Source: Porphyridium purpureum
Lineage: Eukaryota; Rhodophyta; Bangiophyceae; Porphyridiales; Porphyridiaceae
Reading direction: 5' to 3'
NCBI GenBank assembly: GCA_008690995.1
Contig: VRMN01000010.1
Location: 434,001 to 498,000 of the forward strand
Length of the DNA stretch: 64,000 nt
A program made the position numbers and the translations under genes. The notes below the pieces were generated by a model. It was not told the origin of the DNA. It ran no database searches and saw only the letters and a program-made list of their open reading frames with translations. Positions 9,873 to 18,097 of the stretch are shown here, piece by piece. The stretch's first letter is position 1. Each line of letters starts with the position of its first letter.

Positions 9873-12800
9873 ATGGGCGACGAGAGCTCGGTGCCGTTCG
9901 TGTGTACGTGCTCGGCTCGTGGCGGGCTTGCATGCGGCGTGCATCGCGACGTGGTGTGGCTGCGTGCGAGCAAGCAGGAGGGTGCATGTGGTACTGCGTG
10001 GAAAGAGAGAGGCGGTGACGAACCGCAGTTGCGGATGGGAGGGTATAGTGTGCGAGCGCGTAGGGAATCGGGCGATGTTTGCGCGAGCGCGTTTGTTGCG
10101 GCTCTGGCCGCGGAAGGCGACGGGCTGTCGCGAGATGGCCGCGTGAGAAGGGGAGGCTGTTGCGTGCGTCGGCCTCTGACTGGAACGTTGAGCTGCGGCT
10201 TCTATGGTGATGTTCGTAAAGTGCAGCGATGTGTTTTGGAAGGCCGTGGCCCGAGCCAATGGCGTGATGTGTTCAGGGGCGTTCGCCCTGGTCGGCAGCG
10301 CCGCGGGCAGCTCTTAATCGCTCGCTCTTCGCAGAACGGCAACGGCTCGGTTTCGCCCGCGGAGCATCAGCCCGACGAAAATGCGGCGGGAGCGGATGGG
10401 AAAAGCTCAGTGTCTTCGTCATCCTCGTCGTCTGTGCCGTCGCTCTCATCGGCCCGAGCTTCACGGATGAGCACGCAGAAGGGCACGCTTTCGTCTTCAT
10501 CATCTTCAGTGAAATCGGCGGAGCAGCGGGAGAGGGAAAAGGGTAAAAGCTCAGACAAACTGAAGGACGACGAAACGCTTCAGCAACAGAGCAGCGCTGC
10601 CTGCGCTTCGTCTTCTCTGCAAAAACGCGAGGACGAGTCGTCAGGCTCGTCGCAGCGTCAGTTCCACTCTGCGCTTGGAAGCGAAGTGACTTCATCCGAG
10701 CTGGCGCAATGTATCAAGGCGAATCAAGATGAACAGCGACGTGTCCTGCAGTCTGTCTCGCAGATTTTATCGGGCATGGACTCCTTGCTGCTGTATCAGA
10801 ATGTCCTACAAGACAAGGGCATTGCGCGGCTGATTGAACTGCTGCGATTACTTGACCCGGCGTCCATGGAGGTCGAAGATGATGAGGATGACGACGACGA
10901 CTGTGGGGAGGGAGAAAACGATCATGACGAAGACCCAGAAGACGGCAGTAGCGACGAAGATAGTGACGATGAAGCATCTATGGGGATTGAAGACTCGGTT
11001 GTGACCCAAGGCCAACCGCGTGGCGTCGGCTCTTTGCTCACAGGAAAGGAGATGGGCAGGGCCAGGTCGGGTGCAGAGCAGACGCGCAGTCGGATAAAGA
11101 CAGGCTTGCGTGCAGCTCTCCAAGATCGTGGCAGCAGCAACAGCGGTCGCAATGGCGGCGGCAATGTTGGTGCAAATAGTCAGCTCAGCAGATCTGCCTC
11201 CTTTCTGCGCTCGTTCCGTATGAAAATACTGCCAGAGAATAAGTCTCCGCAAAGCGTCCAATCCACGAACGGGTCAGGCGCTAGCCGGCGCGCTTTGAAA
11301 GGTGCGCAGAAGGAGAAAGAGGCCCGCTTGAACTCAAGTCCATTGGCGAAAAAGTTAGAGAGCAAAGCGCATAGCCAACCGGAAAATCGCGAAACCAAAA
11401 GTGATGATACCTTGCATGAGTATGATCCATCCCGTCTCGATGAAGACGCGGAAGAAACGGCTTCTTTTGGGAAGACATATCTGGCGGATATCACGGAAGA
11501 CGAGTGGCAGACGATGGCGTTTTCGCCATACAACGAAGCGGCACTGCTGGAAGCATTTGGTGCGTTTTATCGCGTTTACGCAGAGACTGGGGCACGGTCG
11601 TGGAGGGAGCATGTAATAGATTGCATCATGCTAGACCAAAATCCTTTCACGCTTATGTGCCAACAGGCGGCGGATGCCATGACGGACGTTAGTGCCGGAA
11701 TCGGCTTTGCGTCCGGCGCCGTGCTTGATCATGTGGACACGGACATGCTTGCTGCAGCTAGGAGTGATCTAGAAAGGCTCGAACTGCTTTCTGTTTGCTC
11801 ACCTCAAGAGGTGTCGCGGTGGATTTACGTAGTGACGGGCGTTTGTACGGCGTTCGAGGATGAAACGTGGCCGGAGAGAGAAGCTCCAATCTCAGAAGGA
11901 AAAGCCAAAAAGGTCGTGGAGGACGCAGCCAGCGATCGTTCTCCCGTGCTTTCAAAGCTTTCTGCGCACACGCAGGGTTTGTCCGTCATCACAAAATGCG
12001 CCGAATTCGTGTTTGATGATGAGAATGCGAATGCCAAATGGGCGGGCTGCGTATCGCGTCTGGCAGCGTTCCACGCCAACCATGGCTCTGGTATGTTCGC
12101 CAAAGGTGCGTATTTTCGCTGGAATCTTGAGGAGCGCGTGCTCAGTTGGCACCCAGACAGCGCTGTCATCAGCATGCTTCCCAGGGTGCTGTTTGGTGTC
12201 GACGACGCGATCGCGTCCCTCTCGCGCAATCTGCAGTTCCTTCTGCACGGCTTTGCCGCCCAGCATACGCTTATTCTGGGCCCGCGTGGAAGTGGCAAGT
12301 CCGTACTGCTTAAGTATGTGGTTGCGGAGCTTAATCGCCGGACCGATTCGTCTCGGCTAAAAGTTATCGAGCTCGAACGTCTGTCCGACCTGATCGATAT
12401 TCGTTTAACATTGGAAACCGACTGGAACCTCCAGCGTCGGCGCTCGCTCAAGTTTGTGCTTGCAGTGGATGAGCTGGCGGTTGATGATGAAGACGATCTA
12501 CGAAGTGTGCTCTCTGTGCTTGATGGAGGCGTTCCGGGTTTGCCGCCAAATGTCGTTGTAATCGCGGCTGCGCGAGAGATGCACGGTTTCCACGGGACGT
12601 CCAGCGGATACGCTGAAGTGTTCAGCAGTGCCTTGAATGATGACAACGAGGCTGATCAAGGCGAAGAAGATGGCGGTCCAGGTGGTGCCAGTGGTCAGTT
12701 TCACGGAATGTTTGACGACGAGGGCCTTCTTGCGCTCAAAGAGCGATTCGCTTTGCAAATCAGGCTCCCAAACACAACACAGGAACGATACATGAATGCG

Positions 12801-13898
12801 GTGAAAACGCTGGCAGAGGAGCACGGCCTGTTGAACAATGCGCATGAGCAGCGAAATAATATCCACGCTGATATTCTTGAAATGAGGGCGTTGCGCTTTG
12901 CTCGGGAGCGGAGTTCCTACAGCTTGCGTGTAGCAACCCAATTTGTTACTTTTCTCCACAGTGAGCAAGCCCTATTCCGAGCCAGCCAAGTGGAGAAGGA
13001 GAGGCGGAAGCAGGCGCGGGCGCTGCGGAAAAATAAGGAAAAGTCATCTTTATCCGTTCGAACAAGCAAGAGCGAGAAGGCGGCCTCAAAGTTTTCAATC
13101 CGTTCGGATCGCGCAGTACCCGACGAGACCTCTGACGGGTCTGAGGAGACGGCCGAAGGAGAATATGATGAAGATGACGACTTTGAACGCAGATGGGCGG
13201 ACGCGCGAGCGGCGTTCAAGGCATCTGCGGCAGGGGCCGAAGAGATCAGAGCCATTGGGACGGACTCTGATGAATCCACAGCCTCTGAGTCAGAGGACGA
13301 TGATGCTGAAGAAACTGTCTCGGGTGAGTCGGACGCCGACCAGTTGCGCGGAATTCGTCTTGCAGAGATTTCGATCGATGATTTGCAACTCAAGTCTTCG
13401 GGTAGGGAGATGGCTGGCCTCGATGAGGACCAGAATCTTGGCCTGGGCGCAGACTTTGACCTGGACTACTCGAGCAGCAGATCATCGGGTAAATCTGTGG
13501 ATGATGGCAAGGAGATATCGCACGCTGCGGGTGATACTGGCGCCTCCTTTACGTCTGCGTCGGCTGGTTCTGATTCTGTACCTGACTCTGACCCCGTCTC
13601 GACATCCGGCTCACTACCGCGCAGTGGGGATGCAAGGGATGACCAAACTGGGGTTTCTGACCATGCCACCAGCGTCACGAGCGGAGGGAGCGATTCGGAC
13701 AGTCCGGTGAATGCGAACCTGGAGTTGGAACTCGTGGACGAGTCCGAGACTGACGGTGAGGCCGAGACCGAGCCCGAGACGGACCAGCAAGCAGACGTCG
13801 ACGATGTTACGACCGAGAAGGAAAGCAGGAGCTCGAAAGGCAGCAAGGACGACAAGCCGCCTCCGCCGTCGCATCGCAGGCGCAGGAACAAGAACTGA
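9873..13898 (+). CDS. large DUF815-type AAA+ ATPase
   Basis: About 1341 residues from the first ATG after the GT repeat. Residues 1-~480 are mostly low-complexity (Ser, Gln, acidic runs such as EDDEDDDDD). The fold lies at about 550-1040. FRWNLEERVLSWHP and VLFGVDDAIASLSRNLQFLL are followed by Walker A GPRGSGKS (near residue 802), Walker B FVLAVDEL (near 863), LSVLDGGVPGLPPNVVVIAA and ERFALQIRLPN. ERSSYSLRVATQFV closes the region. This order and the (L/F)DGG...P.NV...A and RFaL features match the DUF815 family of AAA+ ATPases, mainly known from bacteria, of unknown function. The final ~300 residues are Ser/Asp/Glu-rich with a basic KPPPPSHRRRRNKN end. The N-terminus is unusual and might hold a targeting sequence. 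An ORC/CDC6-type AAA+ was considered but fits less well. Confidence 0.75.
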   Translation: MGDESSVPFVCTCSARGGLACGVHRDVVWLRASKQEGACGTAWKERGGDEPQLRMGGYSVRARRESGDVCASAFVAALAAEGDGLSRDGRVRRGGCCVRRPLTGTLSCGFYGDVRKVQRCVLEGRGPSQWRDVFRGVRPGRQRRGQLLIARSSQNGNGSVSPAEHQPDENAAGADGKSSVSSSSSSSVPSLSSARASRMSTQKGTLSSSSSSVKSAEQREREKGKSSDKLKDDETLQQQSSAACASSSLQKREDESSGSSQRQFHSALGSEVTSSELAQCIKANQDEQRRVLQSVSQILSGMDSLLLYQNVLQDKGIARLIELLRLLDPASMEVEDDEDDDDDCGEGENDHDEDPEDGSSDEDSDDEASMGIEDSVVTQGQPRGVGSLLTGKEMGRARSGAEQTRSRIKTGLRAALQDRGSSNSGRNGGGNVGANSQLSRSASFLRSFRMKILPENKSPQSVQSTNGSGASRRALKGAQKEKEARLNSSPLAKKLESKAHSQPENRETKSDDTLHEYDPSRLDEDAEETASFGKTYLADITEDEWQTMAFSPYNEAALLEAFGAFYRVYAETGARSWREHVIDCIMLDQNPFTLMCQQAADAMTDVSAGIGFASGAVLDHVDTDMLAAARSDLERLELLSVCSPQEVSRWIYVVTGVCTAFEDETWPEREAPISEGKAKKVVEDAASDRSPVLSKLSAHTQGLSVITKCAEFVFDDENANAKWAGCVSRLAAFHANHGSGMFAKGAYFRWNLEERVLSWHPDSAVISMLPRVLFGVDDAIASLSRNLQFLLHGFAAQHTLILGPRGSGKSVLLKYVVAELNRRTDSSRLKVIELERLSDLIDIRLTLETDWNLQRRRSLKFVLAVDELAVDDEDDLRSVLSVLDGGVPGLPPNVVVIAAAREMHGFHGTSSGYAEVFSSALNDDNEADQGEEDGGPGGASGQFHGMFDDEGLLALKERFALQIRLPNTTQERYMNAVKTLAEEHGLLNNAHEQRNNIHADILEMRALRFARERSSYSLRVATQFVTFLHSEQALFRASQVEKERRKQARALRKNKEKSSLSVRTSKSEKAASKFSIRSDRAVPDETSDGSEETAEGEYDEDDDFERRWADARAAFKASAAGAEEIRAIGTDSDESTASESEDDDAEETVSGESDADQLRGIRLAEISIDDLQLKSSGREMAGLDEDQNLGLGADFDLDYSSSRSSGKSVDDGKEISHAAGDTGASFTSASAGSDSVPDSDPVSTSGSLPRSGDARDDQTGVSDHATSVTSGGSDSDSPVNANLELELVDESETDGEAETEPETDQQADVDDVTTEKESRSSKGSKDDKPPPPSHRRRRNKN

Positions 13899-14319
13899 CT
13901 GTGGCGTTTTACACAGCATGGTGCAATGCTGGGACCTTCCGTCGGCTTTTGAGCGGCATCAACGAAGCCTGCAAGCTGGCTGCACACCTGGGAGATCTGA
14001 TTTATCCTGGTGCATTCGCATTTGCACTTGCATTCGCACGCGACCTTGATTGACTTGACCACACCGCGTTGCCCGCAACCTACTCACAGCACCACCACCA
14101 CCACCCCCCCCATCCAAACGTCAACCAATAAACCGTAAACCGCAACCGATAAGCCATAGCCGATAAACCGTAAACCGTTGACGATACCCTAAGTAACCCT
14201 AGCGTTCTCGCGCGCGGGCGTGCGGGGCGACGCGCTGCGCCGGCGAGGCTGCGCGACTGGTCGGTGTGTGTGTGTGTGTGTGTGTGGGCAGTGTTGTGGG
14301 TGGGTAGGGCGGCGTCGCG
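13899..14319. promoter_or_regulatory. intergenic region upstream of NAT10
   Basis: 420 bases between two genes on the same strand. It contains repeated 'ataaaccgtaaaccg' words at about 14120-14180, two telo-box-like words (14186-14204) and a GT microsatellite at about 14262-14287 that ends some 35 bases before the NAT10 ATG. Confidence 0.5.
14186..14204. promoter_or_regulatory. telo-box-like words upstream of NAT10
   Basis: The words taccctaa and taaccctag occur side by side about 120-135 bases before the NAT10 ATG. In plants AAACCCTAA (telo-box) marks promoters of ribosome and translation genes; NAT10 is a ribosome-biogenesis factor, which makes the placement suggestive. Function here is inference. 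Confidence 0.3.
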
Positions 14320-17300
14320 ATGAAGAAAAAGGTGGATGAGCGGATTCGCGGATGCATCGAAGGCGGCGTCGAGCGGCACCACCGCTCGGTGCTGATGCTC
14401 GTGGGCGATCGCGGGAAGTACCAGGTCGCCAACCTGCACTACATGCTGTCGCGCGCGTCCGTCAAGGCCACAAAGTCCGTGCTGTGGTGCTACAAGTCCG
14501 AGCTCGGGTTCTCCAGTAACCGCAAAAAGCGCATGCGCCATATTCAGCGCGACGCGCAGCGAGGGCTCGGATCCGTGCAGGACGCAACCTCCGACCCGTT
14601 CGAGTTGTTCATCAGTAGCACCAAGATCACCTACACGTTCTACCATGAGTCTGACAAAGTGCTCGGGCAGACGTTTGGCATGTGCGTGCTGCAGGACTTT
14701 GAGGCAATCACCCCCAATCTGCTTGCAAGGTGTCTGGAGAGCGTGCAAGGCGGCGGACTCATTGTCATCCTGATCCGCACCATGAATTCGCTCAGAGCAT
14801 TGTATAGTATGAGCATGGATGCACATGCCAAGTTCAAGACAGACGCATTCAGACACGTCATCCCGAGATTCAATGAGCGCTTCTTGCTCTCGTTGTGCGC
14901 GTGTCCCGTGGCCATCATCGCAGATGACGAACTCAATGTGCTGCCGGTCACGCAGAACATGCGCAAGGCGCTGACAGACATGACACAATCAAAGGCCTTT
15001 TTGCGAAGCCAAGAGGAAGCTGCCAGTAAAGCGACTCAGCTTGCAGAGCTGAAAAAGTCGTTTGACAGTAGCGATGCATCCCAACAGCTCCTCCATGGCC
15101 TTCTCAAACATGCAAAAACGCTCGACCAAGGGCGCGCGCTGCTTGGACTCTGCGAAGCCATCGGTGAGAAAACCTTACGGAGCACTGTTGCGCTGACTGC
15201 GGCGCGCGGGCGCGGAAAATCTGCAACGCTCGGCCTGGCGATAGCTATGGCGATCGGAGTCGAATATTCGAACATTTTCGTCTCCTCTCCAGCACCCGAG
15301 AACGTTCAAACGTTGTTCGAATTCGTCATTCATGGCTTACAAGCCATGGGTTACGAAGAGCACGAAGATTATGAAATCCTGAAATCGTCAGCGTCCTCGT
15401 CCGGCGCTATTCTGCGTATCAACGTGTTCCGCTCGCATCGACAGAGTGTGCAATATATCGATCCCCGCGATGCAGCGACGTCCGGGATGTCCCCGCTAAC
15501 TCAAGCCGAGCTCCTTGTGATTGATGAGGCGGCTGCAATTCCGTTACCCATTGTGCGCAACATGCTTGGGCCGTACCTGGTGTTTTTGTGCTCGACGATC
15601 TCTGGGTACGAAGGAACGGGACGATCACTGTCACTCAAGCTGTTCCAGGAGCTGAGGAAGGACGCTTTGTCTGCATCTGGATCAGGCGAGAGGCGCGGGC
15701 ATGGCCGCTTGTTCCAGGAAGTAAGCATGGTGGACCCCATTCGCTACGCCCATGGCGACCCGGTCGAGGCGTGGCTGAACGACCTTCTGTGTCTGGACTG
15801 TGGATCAGCCAGCACAGGCGGCGGCGCCGGGCCTCTCACCAGCGCGATCCCGCACCCAGACGAGTGCCTTTTGTATCGCGTCGACCGCGATGCTCTTTTT
15901 TCGCGTCACGCCGCCGCGGAACGTTTCCTGCGCAGCGTTATGGCGCTTTTTGTCAGCTCGCATTACAAAAACTCCCCGAATGACTTGCAGATGCTCAGCG
16001 ATGCGCCTGCACATCAGTTGTACGTGTTGCTTGCGCCAGTGGATGGAAATAAGACAAGGTCTGCGACAGCGCCGCCGCATGCTGCAGGACTCTTGCCGGA
16101 CGTACTGGTGGCAATCCAAGTCTGTCTTGAAGGGAACATTAGCGAGGACGCAGCGGCCGCAGTGACGTCTAGAGGGCATCGGGCGTCCGGCGATCTGATC
16201 CCATGGACGCTGGGACAGCAGTATCAAGACAGCCATTTCACAAGCCTCAACGGAGCACGCATTGTGCGGATCGCGACACATCCAGATGTGCAGAAGCTTG
16301 GGTATGGCTCTAGAGCAATGAAGCTTCTGCTAGATTACTTTCGCGGTAATCTGGTGTCGCTTATGGATGACATGGAAACTGGTGGCGAGCTGGGCGCTGG
16401 AGTCGACGTAGAGCAGGCGCTTTTGGAAGAAGGGAAAGCGGATGTCCGTCGCACACATGAAGCAAACGCCAGTGGCAACGATGATGAACTGCACCACGAA
16501 ATGCTTCAACCAAGAGACACCATTCCGCCGCTCTTGCAACGGGTCGAGAAAGTGAAGCAGCGCATGACGCTAGATTATGTTGGTGTCTCGTTTGGACTGA
16601 CGCAAAAGTTGTACCATTTTTGGCAGCGCCTGGGCTTCCATGCGCTGTACATCCGGCTCACGCCGAATGATCTGACTGGTGAGTTCAGCTGTATCGCTGT
16701 GCAGCCAGTGCATGCGGCCGGTGTGGAGTGGATGCGTTCGTTTCACGCAGATTTTCGGAGGCGCATTTTGCAGCTGCTAGGCTTTTCGCTTCGCGAGTGC
16801 GAGCCCGGGCTTGCGCTCGCGCTTTTGCAGGACATGGACCAGGGCTCATCCGAGACCAAAGCCGAAGTCCTTTCGAATGAGCGCGTGAGTGAGCTCTTCA
16901 GTCCGTACGACACGAAAAGGCTCGAGTCGTACAGTAGAAACCTAGTGGATTACCACGTTGTCTTGGACTTGGTGCCGGTACTGGCTCATCATTTCTTCTC
17001 GAATGCATTTGGATCCCAGCGAATAAGCATTTCTTTGGCACAGAGCGCGATTCTGATGTGCTTGGGTCTCCAGCGCAAGACGTTGGACGAGCTGGAGCGC
17101 ACCTTGCAGCTGCCGGCGAACCAGATCCTTGCCCTTTTCAACAAGATGATGCGTAAATTCTCAAAGATGGTCCAAGCGTGCCAAGAGGCCGCATTGACAG
17201 CTCGGGAGGACCAGCAGACTCCGAGTGCCCATCAGGACGCGAAGCGGCGCGTGGAACAAAGGGAAAAAGAAGGAATGAACCCATTGTCCAAGTCATTGGA

Positions 17301-17496
17301 GAAGGAACTCGGTAGCAGGGACCTGGCAGGACCGTATGGTTTGGGTAATGTGGAAACAGGCGCTCTGGACGAGGCAGTGAAAGGGATCACCGGCAGCGTG
17401 TCTGTTAAGCGCGCCATAGCCAATCCTCTTACTGAAACCCCTCAAGCACCAGTGGACGCGTCGACGACAAAAAAGCACAAAAAGAAGCACAAATGA
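14320..17496 (+). CDS. NAT10: RNA cytidine acetyltransferase (NAT10/Kre33)
   Basis: A 1058-residue protein starting MKKKVDERIRGCIEGG, close to the usual ~1025-1060 of the family. It makes N4-acetylcytidine in 18S rRNA and tRNA-Ser/Leu and helps 40S assembly in the nucleolus. Domains in order: N-terminal DUF1726/TmcA region (1-~230), helicase-like ATPase with Walker A AARGRGKSATLGL (about residue 293) and LLVIDEAAAIPLP, then a GNAT acetyltransferase core with VRIATHPDVQKLGYGSRA (about 650) and VGVSFGLTQKLYHFWQRLG. A C-terminal tRNA-binding-like helical region follows. The tail ends in a Lys/His-rich KKHKKKHK, a typical nucleolar signal. A single frame without introns; a GT repeat precedes the start. 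Confidence 0.97.
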   Translation: MKKKVDERIRGCIEGGVERHHRSVLMLVGDRGKYQVANLHYMLSRASVKATKSVLWCYKSELGFSSNRKKRMRHIQRDAQRGLGSVQDATSDPFELFISSTKITYTFYHESDKVLGQTFGMCVLQDFEAITPNLLARCLESVQGGGLIVILIRTMNSLRALYSMSMDAHAKFKTDAFRHVIPRFNERFLLSLCACPVAIIADDELNVLPVTQNMRKALTDMTQSKAFLRSQEEAASKATQLAELKKSFDSSDASQQLLHGLLKHAKTLDQGRALLGLCEAIGEKTLRSTVALTAARGRGKSATLGLAIAMAIGVEYSNIFVSSPAPENVQTLFEFVIHGLQAMGYEEHEDYEILKSSASSSGAILRINVFRSHRQSVQYIDPRDAATSGMSPLTQAELLVIDEAAAIPLPIVRNMLGPYLVFLCSTISGYEGTGRSLSLKLFQELRKDALSASGSGERRGHGRLFQEVSMVDPIRYAHGDPVEAWLNDLLCLDCGSASTGGGAGPLTSAIPHPDECLLYRVDRDALFSRHAAAERFLRSVMALFVSSHYKNSPNDLQMLSDAPAHQLYVLLAPVDGNKTRSATAPPHAAGLLPDVLVAIQVCLEGNISEDAAAAVTSRGHRASGDLIPWTLGQQYQDSHFTSLNGARIVRIATHPDVQKLGYGSRAMKLLLDYFRGNLVSLMDDMETGGELGAGVDVEQALLEEGKADVRRTHEANASGNDDELHHEMLQPRDTIPPLLQRVEKVKQRMTLDYVGVSFGLTQKLYHFWQRLGFHALYIRLTPNDLTGEFSCIAVQPVHAAGVEWMRSFHADFRRRILQLLGFSLRECEPGLALALLQDMDQGSSETKAEVLSNERVSELFSPYDTKRLESYSRNLVDYHVVLDLVPVLAHHFFSNAFGSQRISISLAQSAILMCLGLQRKTLDELERTLQLPANQILALFNKMMRKFSKMVQACQEAALTAREDQQTPSAHQDAKRRVEQREKEGMNPLSKSLEKELGSRDLAGPYGLGNVETGALDEAVKGITGSVSVKRAIANPLTETPQAPVDASTTKKHKKKHK

Positions 17497-18097
17497 AGCA
17501 TCGTATAGAGCTTAAAATAATGCCTGCTTCCATGCGAATTGATTCTGTGATTTCTTTGACTCTTTGCTTCGGCTCCGTTGGGAAAGCGTATGCGTCCATG
17601 AAATTGGAGCGGTGCGAACACGACAGCTTTCAAATAAATTCCCATGTGTATCTTCCTTGCAGTGATTCGCAGAGTATCGCACGTTGCTCGGACACCAAAT
17701 CGCAAGCGAGATCCCTCTGTGAAAATGATATACTTGTGGAACTTCACCAACAGATGAATGTGGCTGTCCAATCGAAGCCGAGGTCCCGACCTCATCAACA
17801 AGTTGCCTGCCAAAGCGTGCGAGATCGAGCTCAACCATATCCCGTCAAAATGCAAGCAGCTCGTAAAACGATCATCTGGCCCAGCGTGAGACAAAACCCC
17901 CCAAAAAAACAAAAAAACAAAGGCGATAGACATAACCGCCATTAACCACCCCGCTTGAATTTTCACGTATTGCGTGATTGTCCTAGATTAAGTGGAATCT
18001 GTTTCCACTCATGAGCCCTGCGCTCCGAGCAGGGCGTTTGACGTCATCGCGCGATTATATTCGCCCCATCCTTCTGAGTTTAATTTACTGGAAGGAT
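17497..18097. other. convergent 3' intergenic region
   Basis: 600 bases between the 3' ends of NAT10 and the RUS gene. Open frames exist on both strands (one minus frame starts with a phenylalanine-rich run made by a poly-A/poly-C tract at about 17898-17925) but overlap the NAT10 C-terminus and show no family features. Probably 3' untranslated DNA. Confidence 0.5.

Noticed and set aside
9873-13898. ORC4/CDC6 assignment for the AAA+ protein
   Set aside because: The LDGG..P.NV..A and C-terminal S...R.A.QFV features fit DUF815 better, and the winged-helix part of ORC was not seen.
17442-17966. 174-codon minus-strand frame with a hydrophobic start
   Set aside because: Hydrophobic run comes from a poly-A/poly-C tract; it overlaps the NAT10 C-terminus and shows no family features.
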